Assembly: GCF_000701405.1 (NCBI RefSeq)
Contig: NZ_JNIV01000008.1
Span: forward strand, 1 to 64,000
Length of the DNA: 64,000 bases
Direction of reading: 5' to 3'
Source of the DNA: Deinococcus marmoris DSM 12784
GTDB lineage: Bacteria > Deinococcota > Deinococci > Deinococcales > Deinococcaceae
A program made the translations under genes and the position numbers. Shown piece by piece: positions 11,224-23,233 of the stretch (position 1 is its first letter; each line of letters begins with the position of its first letter). Under the pieces are notes generated by a model that was not told the DNA's origin, made no database searches, and was given only the letters and a program-made list of their open reading frames with translations.

Positions 11224-12435
11224 ATGTTTAACCCCAAACGTATGTCTGCCGCTCTGGCCGTTCGTGCCCTGCTGGTGCTGGGGCTGAGCGCCGCTCCTGC
11301 GCTGGCCCAGGACACGGCCCAACCTGCTCCTGCCCAACCCGTTCCCGCCGGACAGTCCGCCTTCGCCCCCCAGCCCGTGACTTACGCCAGCGCCGCCGAG
11401 GCCGCCGCCGCCGCGCAGAAATTTGCCGACGAGGCCCGCAGAACGTACCCGAAGGGCAGCGCCAACATCGATCAGGCGCTGTGGACCCAGGCCGCCGCCG
11501 CCGCCGAAGCTGCCGTGCTGGCCGAGTCCGGCAACGCCGACTACCTGAAACTGCGCGCCCAGATCTACACCGAAGTCGGCTTCTGGCGGCAGGCGGAAGT
11601 GACATGGGCAGCGTATTTCAAGGCCGTCCCCGCCGTTCCCGGCAGCCCGGAGGCCCAGCAGGCCGGGGCGGCCCAGTACAACCTGGGGTATTCGGCGTAT
11701 GTCCGTAGCCAGCCCGATCTGGCAGCCCGTTACTTCGCGGAGTGCCTGAACTTCGATCCCCAGAGCGCCCAGTGCGCGGGCTGGGCCGCCCGGACCGCGC
11801 TGGAGGGCGGCGACTATGCCCGCGCCCAGACGCTGTACGCCCAGGCCGTGGCCCTGACGCCAACCGACAAGTCCCTGAAGTATTTCCAGGGGCTGGCCCA
11901 GAAGGCCGCCGATTACGGCCCCGCCGCCACCCAGCTATTCAGCCGCGCATACGCCGATCTGGACGCCGGGCGTAAGGACAGGGCGCTGGAGGGCTTCCAG
12001 GCCGCCGCCCAGAGCGCCCCCAACTTTGCCGAGGCGTGGCGGCAGGCCGGACGGCTGGCGCTGGATATGGGTGATGCCAGGGCCGCGCTGGCCGCGTACC
12101 AGGGCGCAGTGGCCCTGCCCGGAACTGACGCCACCGACAAATTCAACCTCGCCTTGGCGCAGGAGGGCAGTCAATTCGGCCTGGACGCCGTGCGGACCTT
12201 CCGCGCCGCCTATAGCAACTATTCGGGCGGCGATAAGGCAGCGGCGGAAAGCGGTTTCCAGCAGGCCACCACCCAGAACCCGGACTACGCCAAAGCCTGG
12301 GCGTGGCTGGGGCGCACCCGCTATGAGGCCAAGAACTACACCGGAGCTGCCGAGGCGTATGGCCGCGCCGTGGCCCTGGACCCGAACGACAAATCCAGCG
12401 CCTATTTCCTGAGGCTGGCGCAGCAGGGCAAATAG
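11224..12435 (+). CDS. Exported TPR-repeat protein
   Basis: A 403-residue protein beginning MFNPKRMSAALAVRALLVLG with a clear signal peptide ending near APALAQ. A Pro/Ala-rich linker follows, then TPR-like helical repeats across most of the protein (AAQYNLGYSAYVRSQ, WAARTALEGGDYARAQ, FAEAWRQAGRLALDMGDARA, YAKAWAWLGRTRYEAKNY). TPR proteins scaffold protein complexes; here it would act in the periplasm or at the outer surface. The start is fixed by an AGGAGG ribosome site seven bases before the ATG. It is a single transcription unit with its own terminator. Confidence 0.85.
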   Translation: MFNPKRMSAALAVRALLVLGLSAAPALAQDTAQPAPAQPVPAGQSAFAPQPVTYASAAEAAAAAQKFADEARRTYPKGSANIDQALWTQAAAAAEAAVLAESGNADYLKLRAQIYTEVGFWRQAEVTWAAYFKAVPAVPGSPEAQQAGAAQYNLGYSAYVRSQPDLAARYFAECLNFDPQSAQCAGWAARTALEGGDYARAQTLYAQAVALTPTDKSLKYFQGLAQKAADYGPAATQLFSRAYADLDAGRKDRALEGFQAAAQSAPNFAEAWRQAGRLALDMGDARAALAAYQGAVALPGTDATDKFNLALAQEGSQFGLDAVRTFRAAYSNYSGGDKAAAESGFQQATTQNPDYAKAWAWLGRTRYEAKNYTGAAEAYGRAVALDPNDKSSAYFLRLAQQGK

Positions 12436-12473
12436 TCCCAAGTCCGGTTGAATCACCTGCAAAAACGCACAAC

Positions 12474-12521
12474 GGTCCCCACCTTCCTGCGCTCCTGGCG
12501 TGGGCGGGTGGGGACTTTTTC
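12474..12521 (+). terminator. Terminator of the TPR gene
   Basis: GTCCCCACC and GGTGGGGAC pair perfectly around a 25-base loop and are followed by five T residues. Confidence 0.75.
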
Positions 12522-12565
12522 GTTTCTTGCTCGGCGCTGCTTTTCCTGGGGCCGCTGCTTAAACT

Positions 12566-14074
12566 TTACCCGCCACTGCCCGTGAAGCCGTACAGCGACA
12601 CGCGGGTATCCGCCGTGGGCGTGATCGTCGCCCGGTACTCGCCCGCTGGAAGGCGAGAGTTGTAAAAGGCGTAGGCGTCCTCTTCCAGAACCACGGGCTG
12701 CCCCTGGGCATTCACGAGCGCTGCCGTGAACTGCATGGGCGCGGCGGGGCTACAGTACTCGCCCTCCGATACGCAGTCTCCCGGATTGGAGAAGTACAGT
12801 TCAGCGTTCGTAGCGTTGGCCGGGACGACGATCTTGAACGTCCGGGCCACTCCATTTTTCAGGTCGAACTCCACGCTTCTGAACTGCTGGTTCAGGGTGA
12901 AATCCGCCGCAGTCTGCACGGGCGCGGCCACGTTCACGACCTGTCCGGCGCGCGCCTCGTTGCCGCTGCTGTCCGAGACCACCACCGTCAGTTCATGGCC
13001 CCCCGCTGTCCCCGGCGTCCAGCCCGCGCTCCAGGTTCCGGCAGCGTCACCCGTGACCACCGTGACGCCCGTGACCACCTCGGCATTCACGCTGCTCGCC
13101 ACCAGCGTTCCGTTGTCGTACACCCGAATGGCATTCACCTGCACGTCGTCCGTCGCCGTTCCCTTCAGCGTGGTCACACTGCCCACCACCGCGCCGCTGA
13201 CCGTCGCCAGCCGGGCCACCGGCATCACGCCGTCCGTGGTCAGGCCAAGCCCACCGCGCATGATGCTCTGGGCGTATTCCAGGGTGGTGGCCTTGTAGGT
13301 GGCCGTGTCCTTGCTGCCGTCGCGGACCCAGGCGCTGAAGGATGCCGTGACGTTCAGCACCGAATCGCCCGCCGTGCCCCGCGCGGTCACATTGACGCCC
13401 ACCTTGCCGCCCGCGCCATTGAAGACGCCGTCCGTGGCGTTGCCCAGGGTATAGGTCACGTTGCCCAGGTCCGTTGTCGGCACGCCGACGCTGCTCCCGG
13501 CCACGGCGGCGGTCTTCGGGTTGAGCGCCAGGTTGAAGGTCACGCCGGTAAACAGCGTGTTCATGCTCAGGGTGGGGGCCAGCGTGCTGCTGGCGCGGTC
13601 AAACACCGCGTGGAACTTGAGCCGGACGCTGCCGCCGTCTGCCCTCACGGTGGCTGGATTCTCGGCGGCGGGGCCGTAGCCCAGCAGCACCGCGCCGCTG
13701 GCGTCATCGAGGACCGCGTTCTCGAAGGTGTAGTCCCCGGCAGGCAGCAGCACGGTCTGCTGAAAGCCGTTGACGGTGTTCAGGGTCAGGGTGGCGCTGC
13801 CTGTGCCGGTGGGATCGTAGGTGGTGCCCTGAAAGGCCACGGGCTTCCCGGCACTGTCGCGGACCCGCACATCGAAGTGTGCGGCGGGAAGGGCACCCGT
13901 CAGGCCCTGGGCCTCAATCGGGCCAGCGGCGCTGAGCCTGAGTGAAACCAGCGCCGTGGTGCCGGTCTGGGCAGGGGCAGTGGGCTGGGGGGCAGCGGTC
14001 TGGGGGGCAGAGGGCTGGGACACTGAGCCGCAGGCGGCGAGCAGGGGCAGGCAGAGCAGCAGGGCGCGTTTCAT
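12566..14074 (-). CDS. Secreted lipoprotein with Ig-like domain
   Basis: A 502-residue surface protein. The N-terminus MKRALLLCLPLLAACGS is a lipoprotein signal with lipobox LAAC, followed by a Ser/Pro/Gln/Thr linker. The body is beta-rich, with a bacterial Ig-like segment in the last third (VSGAVVGSVTTLKGTATDD ... HELTVVVSDSSGNEA) and a C-terminal beta-sandwich with DCVSEGEYCS that resembles pre-peptidase C-terminal (PPC) domains. The start is set by AAGGAG in front of the ATG at 14072-14074. No enzyme motif is visible; an adhesion or surface-structure role is plausible but unproven. Confidence 0.8.
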   Translation of the reverse strand: MKRALLLCLPLLAACGSVSQPSAPQTAAPQPTAPAQTGTTALVSLRLSAAGPIEAQGLTGALPAAHFDVRVRDSAGKPVAFQGTTYDPTGTGSATLTLNTVNGFQQTVLLPAGDYTFENAVLDDASGAVLLGYGPAAENPATVRADGGSVRLKFHAVFDRASSTLAPTLSMNTLFTGVTFNLALNPKTAAVAGSSVGVPTTDLGNVTYTLGNATDGVFNGAGGKVGVNVTARGTAGDSVLNVTASFSAWVRDGSKDTATYKATTLEYAQSIMRGGLGLTTDGVMPVARLATVSGAVVGSVTTLKGTATDDVQVNAIRVYDNGTLVASSVNAEVVTGVTVVTGDAAGTWSAGWTPGTAGGHELTVVVSDSSGNEARAGQVVNVAAPVQTAADFTLNQQFRSVEFDLKNGVARTFKIVVPANATNAELYFSNPGDCVSEGEYCSPAAPMQFTAALVNAQGQPVVLEEDAYAFYNSRLPAGEYRATITPTADTRVSLYGFTGSGG

Positions 14075-14532
14075 GGGGAACTCCTTGAGGAAAGGGCGGG
14101 ATGTCGGCACCGGAGAAGCACGCAACCGGTCTTGCTGGAGAGTTTGCTTCAGCACGTTTGACAACCGACTTACAAATCACCGGGCGGCGCTGATCCAACC
14201 TGCTCCCCGAACGCCGGGTCAGGTGGGGACAGGTGCTGCCCAGGCTCATCCGATGACGCCGGAGAGACGACGGACCAAGCGTTACCCCCTCTCCCGTGTG
14301 CTGCCGGTCACGGCCAGTCCCACGACATCCCCACCCGTGCCGGGCGGACGGCCCTCGCGGCCTGCCTGGACTGCCATGAGGAAGCCAGGGCTGCCGCCTG
14401 GGCGGGCTGGGCAGCACACTCGATTGGGATCAGGCCGGATGCTGGCTGGATGTGGAATGTACAGGTCCGTACCCGGAATACGGGGCTTGTTTCCCTGACG
14501 CCCAGCGCCCAGACCCGCAGTAACCTGACAGC
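14075..14532. other. Intergenic region between divergent lipoprotein and surE
   Basis: No credible gene was found in these 458 bases. The region must hold the lipoprotein promoter (leftward) and the surE promoter (rightward). In front of surE, TAACCT ends six bases before the ATG, pointing to a leaderless transcript; no convincing -35 box was seen. TTGACA at 14159 has no good -10 partner. Confidence 0.4.
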
Positions 14533-15306
14533 ATGAATGGGAAAAGAAGCCATATCCTGGTGTCCAACGACGACGGTATCTTCTCGCCGGGCATCAAGGC
14601 GCTGGCCCTGGCCATGAGTGAATTCGCCGATGTCACGGTGGTTGCCCCCGATGTCGAGCAGTCCGCCGTGGGTCACGGCATCACCATCCGCCGCCCTCTG
14701 CGGTTCAAGCACACGGCGGCGGCGGGCTTTGGCGAGATTCCCGCCTACCGGGTGGACGGCACCCCTGCCGATTGTGTGGTGCTGGGCGTGCATCTGCTGG
14801 GACGGCCTGATCTGGTGGTCAGCGGCATCAACCTCGGCCCCAATCTGGGCGACGATCTGACGCACTCAGGCACGGTGGCGGCGGCCATCGAGGGGCTGTC
14901 GCTGGGGCTGCCGAGCATCGCCTTCAGCCAGCAGAGTGGCCCGGACGGCGAGTACGATTTTGCTGCCGGGGCCGCCTACGCCGCGAAACTGGCCCGGCAG
15001 GTGCTGGTCCACGGTCTGCCGCCGCGCACGCTGCTGAACGTCAACTTTCCCAGCCGCCCGGCTCTGGAGGTGCGCGTGACCGCCGTGGGGCACCACCGCT
15101 GGGAGGACAGTGTGGTCACCCGCCAGGACCCCGAGGGCCGCGATTACCACTGGGTGGCCGGAGTGAGCCGCGCCGAGGACGCCCAGGACGAGCGCACCGA
15201 TTACGGCGCGGTGCAGAGTGGCATGATCAGCGTGACCCCGGTGCGTCTCGATCTGACGGCGCGCGACCTGCTGGAACAGGTTGAGGGCTATCTGCCAGAG
15301 GTTTAG
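14533..15306 (+). CDS. surE: 5'/3'-nucleotidase SurE
   Basis: Metal-dependent survival-protein phosphatase that removes phosphate from nucleoside monophosphates. The 257-residue sequence has the diagnostic N-terminal ILVSNDDGIFSPGI with the metal-binding Asp-Asp pair (residues 13-14), the loop VVAPDVEQSAVGHGIT, the GTPADCVVLG segment and SGINLGPNLGDDLTHSGTVAAA with the metal-binding asparagine. The length is normal for the family. No Shine-Dalgarno precedes the ATG. It stands alone, followed by 83 bases without features and then a convergent small gene. Confidence 0.95.
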   Translation: MNGKRSHILVSNDDGIFSPGIKALALAMSEFADVTVVAPDVEQSAVGHGITIRRPLRFKHTAAAGFGEIPAYRVDGTPADCVVLGVHLLGRPDLVVSGINLGPNLGDDLTHSGTVAAAIEGLSLGLPSIAFSQQSGPDGEYDFAAGAAYAAKLARQVLVHGLPPRTLLNVNFPSRPALEVRVTAVGHHRWEDSVVTRQDPEGRDYHWVAGVSRAEDAQDERTDYGAVQSGMISVTPVRLDLTARDLLEQVEGYLPEV

Positions 15307-15389
15307 GGCGGCTGGTTAACCCGGCACCCGGCCCTGACCTGTCAGCCTCAGCCAGCGCCTCGGTCAACTTGTGGCATCGTCTGGCTAGG

Positions 15390-15620
15390 CTAGGCTTCGG
15401 TCAGAACCTCAAAGCTCCACGCCTTCACGCCGCCCGGCACGCTCAGTTCCGGCACTTCTGTGGCCCAGCGGCTCGCCACCAGATACAGGCCCGGCTGCCC
15501 CGGACTGCCCAGCAATTCCGCGCCCAGGAAACCGGGGCAGTTCAGCAGACCTCCTAAAAACCCACGCAGCAAGGCTTCGGCCCCGTCTCCGCGCGCTTCT
15601 GCGTAATGCACCCTTTTCAC
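15390..15620 (-). CDS. Small antibiotic-biosynthesis-monooxygenase-like protein
   Basis: A 76-residue protein starting at GTG (VKRVHYAEARGDG), located 11 bases after the stop of the LysM/M23 gene on the same strand, so probably cotranscribed. LLNCPGFLGAELLGSPGQPGLYLVASRW has the pattern of ABM-type dimeric alpha/beta barrels (heme-degrading or quinol-monooxygenase-like folds), which are 70-100 residues long. The residue that would mark a catalytic function is not evident. It is easily missed because a longer but spurious frame overlaps it upstream. Confidence 0.6.
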   Translation of the reverse strand: MKRVHYAEARGDGAEALLRGFLGGLLNCPGFLGAELLGSPGQPGLYLVASRWATEVPELSVPGGVKAWSFEVLTEA

Positions 15621-15631
15621 CGTTCCAGTCC

Positions 15632-16483
15632 TCAGTACAGTCCCAGCGGATTGCGCGGATCCCAGCGCAGGTAGGTGCCGAAATGCAGGTGTGGCCCGGT
15701 GCTGCGGCCCGTGTTGCCCACCCGGCCTATCGTCTGCCCCCGGCTGACCAGTTCGCCTTTCCTGATCAGGTTGACGCTCAGGTGGGCATACCGGGTGATC
15801 CAGCCGTCCGGGTGTTCGATCACCACGGTCCAGCCCCAGCCGCGCTCGAAGTCGGGGCGTGATTCCAGCACCCGCCCGCTGCGGGCCGCCCGGACGGGGG
15901 TGCCCAGCGGAGCCACGATGTCCACGCCGTAATGCATCTCGGAGTCGCCTTCCAGCGTTCGCTCGCCGTAGCCGCTGCTGATGGTGTTGTAGCTGCCCAG
16001 CGGCCAGAGCCACCCGCCCGCGCGGCTGGAAGTGCTGGCGGTGCGGACCGTGGCGGCAGGGGTGCGCGTGGAACTGGCCGTCACCGTGCGTGCCGGAATC
16101 TTGACCAGCGCGCCCACCTGAACCGGTTTGCCACCCGCGTAGCGCGGATTGGCCCTGAACAACTGGGACAGCGAGACGTTGTACCGCTTGGCGATCACGC
16201 TCAGGCTGTCGCCGGACCTCACGCGGTACTGGGTGGCCGCGCCGGGCCGCGCGGGGAGGGTCAGTACCCAGCCTGCCTGCACCCCTGTCTTACCTCGCAA
16301 TTTCGGATTGGCCGCCTGCACCTGCCCCACGCTGAGGCCCGCGCGGGCCGCGATCTGGCCCAGGGTATCGCCGGATCTGACCCGGTACGAGGTGGCGGCC
16401 CCCGCCCAGCCAGTCAACATCAGGCCGCTCAGGGTCAGGCCACAGAGCGCGGCGCACAGGACGTTCTTCACGCCGGAAAGCAT
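15632..16483 (-). CDS. LysM-domain M23 metallopeptidase (cell-wall endopeptidase)
   Basis: A 283-residue exported peptidoglycan hydrolase. It has a signal peptide ([15 protein letters not shown]...AGAA), two LysM repeats ([19 protein letters not shown] and [19 protein letters not shown]) that bind glycan strands, a Thr/Ser/Ala linker, and a C-terminal LytM/M23 domain. Zinc ligands are visible in [14 protein letters not shown] (H and D) and in GPHLHFG (HxH), so it should be active. The ATG at 16481-16483 is chosen because the segment before it reads as non-signal sequence and overlaps the truA start region. Transcribed away from truA. Confidence 0.9.
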   Translation of the reverse strand: MLSGVKNVLCAALCGLTLSGLMLTGWAGAATSYRVRSGDTLGQIAARAGLSVGQVQAANPKLRGKTGVQAGWVLTLPARPGAATQYRVRSGDSLSVIAKRYNVSLSQLFRANPRYAGGKPVQVGALVKIPARTVTASSTRTPAATVRTASTSSRAGGWLWPLGSYNTISSGYGERTLEGDSEMHYGVDIVAPLGTPVRAARSGRVLESRPDFERGWGWTVVIEHPDGWITRYAHLSVNLIRKGELVSRGQTIGRVGNTGRSTGPHLHFGTYLRWDPRNPLGLY

Positions 16484-16534
16484 ACCAACTCGTGCCAGAT
16501 TTCCATGAGACGCGCTGGCGTTACTCTGTGCGCC

Positions 16535-17320
16535 ATGACCGATACCCGCCGCAGCTATGTTCCGCCAGCGGGCCACATCCGTCTGCGGCTGACCGTCGGC
16601 TGGGACGGCGCGGCCTACGCCGGATGGCAGTCGCAGGCCAGCGTCCCCAGCGTGCAGGACACGTTACAGGGGGCATTTCAGCACCTGACGTCTGCTGAGT
16701 TTCGTCCTGTCGCCGCCGGACGCACCGACGCCGGAGTCCACGCCGAGGCCATGCCGGTGCATATGGACGTGCCCCAGGGCTTTGGCGTGCCCCTGCCCCG
16801 GCTGGCGCGGGCGCTGAACGCCCATCTGCCGCCGACGCTGGCCGTGCTGGACGCTGCACAGGCCCCGCCGGGCTTTCACGCCCGTTTTTCATGTGCCGAG
16901 CGGCGCTACGTGTACCGCGTATTGCGAACGCCGCACCGACACCCCCTGTGGGAGGGCCGCGCCCTGCATGTGCGAGGTGAACTGGACGCGGAGGCCATGA
17001 ACGCCGCCGCCGCCAGCCTGACCGGCACCCATGACTTCGCCGCCTTCGCCACCCAGGAGGACCGCCAGACGGTGCGGGAACTGCGTGGCCTGAGTGTGGT
17101 GCCCGGCAGTTCCGTCTGGGAAATCCACGTCGCGGGCCAGAGTTTTCTGCGCCACATGGTACGCGGGCTGGTGGGCACGCTGTTGCTCGTCGGCGCGGGC
17201 AAACTGGAGGCGGACGCGGTAGCCGCAATCCTGGCCTCCCGTCAGCGGGCGCAGGCGGGCGCGAATGTCCCTGCCCACGGTCTGTATTTCACAGGTGCGA
17301 GTTATGGTGGGCAGGGCTAG
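16535..17320 (+). CDS. truA: tRNA pseudouridine(38-40) synthase TruA
   Basis: Makes pseudouridine in the anticodon arm of many tRNAs. The 261 residues include the catalytic aspartate in [12 protein letters not shown] (Asp65), the early [12 protein letters not shown] motif, the [12 protein letters not shown] strand and [17 protein letters not shown] near residue 205. The ATG at 16535 begins [13 protein letters not shown]; a TACTCT box ends seven bases before it and no ribosome site is present, suggesting a leaderless mRNA. Longer in-frame extension to the left overlaps the divergent peptidase gene and is not real. Confidence 0.95.
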   Translation: MTDTRRSYVPPAGHIRLRLTVGWDGAAYAGWQSQASVPSVQDTLQGAFQHLTSAEFRPVAAGRTDAGVHAEAMPVHMDVPQGFGVPLPRLARALNAHLPPTLAVLDAAQAPPGFHARFSCAERRYVYRVLRTPHRHPLWEGRALHVRGELDAEAMNAAAASLTGTHDFAAFATQEDRQTVRELRGLSVVPGSSVWEIHVAGQSFLRHMVRGLVGTLLLVGAGKLEADAVAAILASRQRAQAGANVPAHGLYFTGASYGGQG

Positions 17321-17359
17321 GGCTATGGCGAACAGGGAAGAGGCTGACATTCCCCACGC

Positions 17360-18016
17360 TCAATCCCGCCCTGCCAGCACCACGTACCGTTCCTCCTGGT
17401 AAGGCATGCCCCGTGCGCCAGCGTGTGCGTCCCAGGCCGCGCGGCTGGCGGTCTCGCCCATGAACTCACAGCGGGTCTGCCAGTCGGCCCACGACGGTAT
17501 CCACGCCCGCACAGACACGCGCCATTCGCCTAGCATGGCCCAGCCCACTGCCGCCAGCCGCTCCGGCACACGAGGCACGTCCAGCCGTGGCCCCACGTAC
17601 AAAAAATGGGCGTCCGGCGCGGCCACAGCGTTCAGATGACCGATCACCGAAGTCGGCCCCCGGCGCGACACGATCAGATTGAAGGGGCCGCGTAAATCCG
17701 TGGGCACCTCGCCCTTGCCGTCCCACAGGTGGAATTCGGCTGCCGGAGCATTCTCCCGCGCCAGCCTCAGTATTTCCGGCACCCAGTCGTAGGCTGCCCA
17801 CCGCGCGCACTGACTGCCGAAACGCGCCGCGTCGGAGCCATGACCACAACCTGCCTCCAGCACGCGGGTGTCTGGGCGCAGGTGTTCCATCAGCAGCGCG
17901 TCAAAGGTCAACTCCGGGTTCGGGCCGTCCAGCACGCGGCTCCACGGATGACGGCAGCCGCCCAGCTCTCGGGCCAGTCGGGCGTACCACGCGCGGGAAT
18001 GGGGCGGGTCAGTCAT
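17360..18016 (-). CDS. Class I SAM-dependent methyltransferase
   Basis: A 218-residue methyltransferase with the motif I VLEAGCGHGSDAARFG (near residues 55-70) and a post-I acidic residue in WAAYDWVPE. The C-terminal half is rich in tryptophan and arginine. The substrate is unknown. The ATG has an AAGGAGG ribosome site. It lies downstream of the RHH regulator gene on the same strand, but a strong terminator separates the two. Confidence 0.8.
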   Translation of the reverse strand: MTDPPHSRAWYARLARELGGCRHPWSRVLDGPNPELTFDALLMEHLRPDTRVLEAGCGHGSDAARFGSQCARWAAYDWVPEILRLARENAPAAEFHLWDGKGEVPTDLRGPFNLIVSRRGPTSVIGHLNAVAAPDAHFLYVGPRLDVPRVPERLAAVGWAMLGEWRVSVRAWIPSWADWQTRCEFMGETASRAAWDAHAGARGMPYQEERYVVLAGRD

Positions 18017-18045
18017 GATGCCTCCTTACCGAAGAAGATGGCCTC

Positions 18046-18080
18046 AAAAAAGGCGTGGGGAACGGTTTCCTCCACGCCTT
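18046..18080 (-). terminator. Terminator after the RHH regulator gene
   Basis: AAGGCGTGG and CCACGCCTT pair around a 13-base loop and are followed on the reverse strand by six U residues. Confidence 0.8.
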
Positions 18081-18100
18081 GCCTGCCCTGCCCGGATGGT

Positions 18101-18334
18101 TCAGTCCTCGTCCCTGGCCCCCGAGCTGCCCAGAATGGCGCGGTACTCGTCGATCTGTCCGGCCTGGGGTCCCTCGCCGAGTTCGCGGGCGATCTTTTCG
18201 ATGGCCAGCCGCACGACCTCGCTCTTGCTGATCAGGCGTTCGGGACTGGACAGCTCGTAGGCGGTGCGTGTCAGCAGCGCGTCCTGCTCGTCACTGATGA
18301 CCACCTGCAAGCGTTTGCGTTCCTTTTTGGGCAT
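18101..18334 (-). CDS. Ribbon-helix-helix (CopG-like) regulator
   Basis: A 77-residue protein starting MPKKERKRLQVVISDEQDAL. The pattern of a basic N-terminal strand (KRLQVVIS) followed by two helices (EQDALLTRTAYE and SKSEVVRLAIEKIARELG) is that of RHH DNA-binding dimers. No toxin partner is next to it, so it is more likely a stand-alone regulator than an antitoxin. The ATG has AGGAGAGG just before it. It is divergent from murA, and shares a 300-base control region with it. Confidence 0.75.
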   Translation of the reverse strand: MPKKERKRLQVVISDEQDALLTRTAYELSSPERLISKSEVVRLAIEKIARELGEGPQAGQIDEYRAILGSSGARDED

Positions 18335-18409
18335 GCCTCTCCTGGTGTGGGCCGCGCGGGGCTGACCATGAAAACGGGTCAGAACGGGGATGCGGCGGAC
18401 CGTGGGCCG

Positions 18410-18438
18410 AGCGTAGCATGGGGGGGCACTCACCTCAA
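18410..18438 (-). promoter_or_regulatory. Promoter of the RHH regulator gene
   Basis: TTGAGG (18433-18438), 17-base spacer and TACGCT (18410-18415) on the reverse strand, giving a start near 18403 and a leader of about 70 bases. Confidence 0.4.
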
Positions 18439-18546
18439 CATCATGCTCAGGGGATGGGGGGAGATCCACGTGTATAGAGGAAAGGAGTAGACAGAGAGTA
18501 GACGTACAGTGAGCAAGATGTGTAAGATACACCTGTGGACCCAGAT

Positions 18547-18576
18547 TTGGTGAACTTTCCGTCACTCCATTAGACT
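18547..18576 (+). promoter_or_regulatory. murA promoter
   Basis: TTGGTG (18547-18552), an 18-base spacer and TAGACT (18571-18576), about 58 bases before the murA start. Confidence 0.45.
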
Positions 18577-18633
18577 GTCCCGGTTTGCTGTTGTCTGAAC
18601 CTTCCCACTTCGCTTCCAAGAGGATGAACTCCC

Positions 18634-19911
18634 ATGCAATTAACCCCACTGCACATCAAGGGTGGCCGCGCGCTCAGCGGCGAAATTACCGTTCAACACA
18701 GCAAGAACGCTGCCCTGCCGGTGATCGTCGCCACCCTGCTGAGCTGCGAGCCGGTGACCCTGCACGGTATTCCGCGTCTGAGCGACGTGTACACCATTCT
18801 GGACCTGATGGCGCACCTGGGGACGCAGCACAAGTGGGTGGGGGACAACAGCCTGGAACTGTACACGCCCGAGATCCTCAACACCGACGCCCCTTACGCG
18901 CTGGTCAGCAAGATGCGCGCCAGCTTTATCGTGATGGGCGCGATCCTGGCCCGTGCCGGGCAGGCCACCGTCAGCATGCCGGGCGGCTGCGCCTGGGGAC
19001 CGCGCCCGGTGGACCAGCATGTCAAAGCGTTCCGCGCGCTGGGCGTGACCATGACCGAGGACGGCGGCAACTTCGACGCGCGGCGCGAAGGCAGTCTGAG
19101 CGGGCATTTCGTCTTTGAGCTGCTGACCGTGGGCGGCACCCACAACGCCATCCTGGCCGCTGCGCTGGGCGACGGCGTGGTGGTGCTGGACAACGCCAGC
19201 ATCGACACCGATGTGGTGGACATGGTGGAGTTCCTGAATTCACTGGGCGCGGACATCACGGGCGCGGGGACCAACACCATCACCGTGCGCGGCGTCGCTG
19301 CCCTGCGCGGCGGTTCGTACACGGTGATTCCTGACCGCATCGAGGCCGGAACGTTCATGATGCTGGCCGCCGCCAACCGCTGCAAGCTGCGGGTCCGCAA
19401 CGTGCGCCCCGATCACCTGCGCGCCGTGACCGCCAAATTGCAGGAAATGGGCGTCGTGATCACCGAGGACGGTAACACCCTGATCGTGGACGCCACCGGG
19501 ACGGAGCTGAAGCCGGTAAATGTGACCACCCAGAGCTTCCCCGGCTTTCCCACCGATCTGCAACCGCAGATGAGCGCCCTGCTCGCCACCGTTCCTGGTA
19601 CCAGCGTCGTGCAGGACCCGGTGTACCCGGACCGCCTGACCCACGTCGCTGAACTGCACCGCATGGGCGCGAACATTACCGTCAGCGGCTACACGCAGGT
19701 CATTCAGGGCGCAAAATTGCACGCGGCCCCGGTCAAGGCCGCTGACCTGCGCGCCGGGGCGGCTCTGTTCATCGCCGCCCTGACCACCGAGGGCGAAACC
19801 GTCATCGACGGCGTGCAGTACCTGAACCGGGGTTACGAGCGTCTGGCCGAGCGTCTGCGCGGCATCGGGGCCAACGTGCAGCAGCACGACATGGCCCTGG
19901 CCATGGACTGA
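18634..19911 (+). CDS. murA: UDP-N-acetylglucosamine 1-carboxyvinyltransferase
   Basis: First committed enzyme of peptidoglycan synthesis: transfers enolpyruvate from PEP to UDP-GlcNAc. The 425-residue length is normal. The substrate-binding Lys-Asn pair is in QHSKNAALPV (residues 24-25), and the catalytic cysteine, target of fosfomycin in sensitive enzymes, is present in PGGCAWGPRPVDQH (Cys119). LRAGAALFIAAL near the C-terminus is the other family signature. The ATG is preceded by AGAGGA at a spacing of about 10. Confidence 0.97.
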   Translation: MQLTPLHIKGGRALSGEITVQHSKNAALPVIVATLLSCEPVTLHGIPRLSDVYTILDLMAHLGTQHKWVGDNSLELYTPEILNTDAPYALVSKMRASFIVMGAILARAGQATVSMPGGCAWGPRPVDQHVKAFRALGVTMTEDGGNFDARREGSLSGHFVFELLTVGGTHNAILAAALGDGVVVLDNASIDTDVVDMVEFLNSLGADITGAGTNTITVRGVAALRGGSYTVIPDRIEAGTFMMLAAANRCKLRVRNVRPDHLRAVTAKLQEMGVVITEDGNTLIVDATGTELKPVNVTTQSFPGFPTDLQPQMSALLATVPGTSVVQDPVYPDRLTHVAELHRMGANITVSGYTQVIQGAKLHAAPVKAADLRAGAALFIAALTTEGETVIDGVQYLNRGYERLAERLRGIGANVQQHDMALAMD

Positions 19912-19924
19912 GGATTCAAACTAG

Positions 19925-19963
19925 AAACGCGCCTGTCTCTTAGCTGGAGGCGGGCGCGTTTTC
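19925..19963. terminator. Terminator between murA and the AlgH-like gene
   Basis: ACGCGCC and GGCGCGT form a stem with a 20-base loop followed by TTTTC; the left side begins with AAA, so weak termination in the other direction is possible for the convergent gene. Confidence 0.65.
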
Positions 19964-20023
19964 AATTGCAGCACGGTGACCGGGGCATCCGGCAATGCAG
20001 CGGAGATTGACCCCAACGCGCCC

Positions 20024-20551
20024 TCAGGCCTGCGCCCCGCCCGGCATGATGGTGCTGGGAATCACGCCCAGACGCCGCAGGGCCTCGCTCCAGCGACCTG
20101 CTGCTGGAATGTCCCACAGCAATTCCGGGGTGTCCTGCTCCACCCAGACCCAGGCCCCGGCCCGCGCTTCCTCGGTGAGCTGCCCGGCGCTCCAGCCCGC
20201 GTAGCCCAGCACCAGCATGTAGCGCTGTCCGCTTTCCATCACGGCGTGCAGAACGTCCAGGCTGCTGGACACGTTCAGGCCCGGCACCAGCTCCATCTCG
20301 CCGTCCAGTTCCAGCGCGTCCGGGTACAGGCACCAGCCCAGCGTGGGGTCCACCGGGCCGCCCAGCCATGCCGGGGTGTCCTGTCCCTCGGCCCCGGCCA
20401 TCAGCTCGGAGACGGGCTGGGGCGTCGGCGCGTTGACGATCAATCCCATCGCGCCTTTCGCGTCATGTTCCAGCAACAGGATGACGGTGCCGCCAAAGAC
20501 CTCGCCGTGCAGGTGAGGACTGGCGACCAGGAAAGTCAGTGGCCCACTCAT
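20024..20551 (-). CDS. UPF0301/AlgH family protein
   Basis: A 175-residue protein beginning MSGPLTFLVASPHLHGEVFGGTVILLLEHDAKGAMGLIVN, which is the characteristic opening of the UPF0301 (AlgH/YqgE) family. Later signatures LGGPVDPTLGW and LVLGYAGWSAGQLTEE also match. Biochemical function is not established. The start ATG (20549-20551) follows a TATCCT box by eight bases with no ribosome site, suggesting leaderless expression; upstream in-frame starts would lie inside that promoter. Confidence 0.88.
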   Translation of the reverse strand: MSGPLTFLVASPHLHGEVFGGTVILLLEHDAKGAMGLIVNAPTPQPVSELMAGAEGQDTPAWLGGPVDPTLGWCLYPDALELDGEMELVPGLNVSSSLDVLHAVMESGQRYMLVLGYAGWSAGQLTEEARAGAWVWVEQDTPELLWDIPAAGRWSEALRRLGVIPSTIMPGGAQA

Positions 20552-20631
20552 TACTGGACAGGATAGCGGGCAGGCGGCTGTTGCACGCGGCGGGGTGTCA
20601 TGGCAGGGTGTGACCGCCACAGGGACTGCAC

Positions 20632-20656
20632 AAAAAAACCCCCGCCGAAGCAGGGG
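20632..20656 (-). terminator. lon terminator
   Basis: CCCCTGC-TTCG-GCGGGGG with a UUCG tetraloop followed by seven U residues on the reverse strand, 28 bases after the lon stop. Confidence 0.85.
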
Positions 20657-20683
20657 CCTGAGACTCCAAAAGTTGTCTGGGGG

Positions 20684-23155
<2,472 letters not shown>

Positions 23156-23233
23156 GCGGAACTCCTTTGGCCCTTGCAGGTCAGTGGAAAGAGGAGGTCT
23201 CCGGTGGCATGTACTGATGGATCTGCCAGGAAA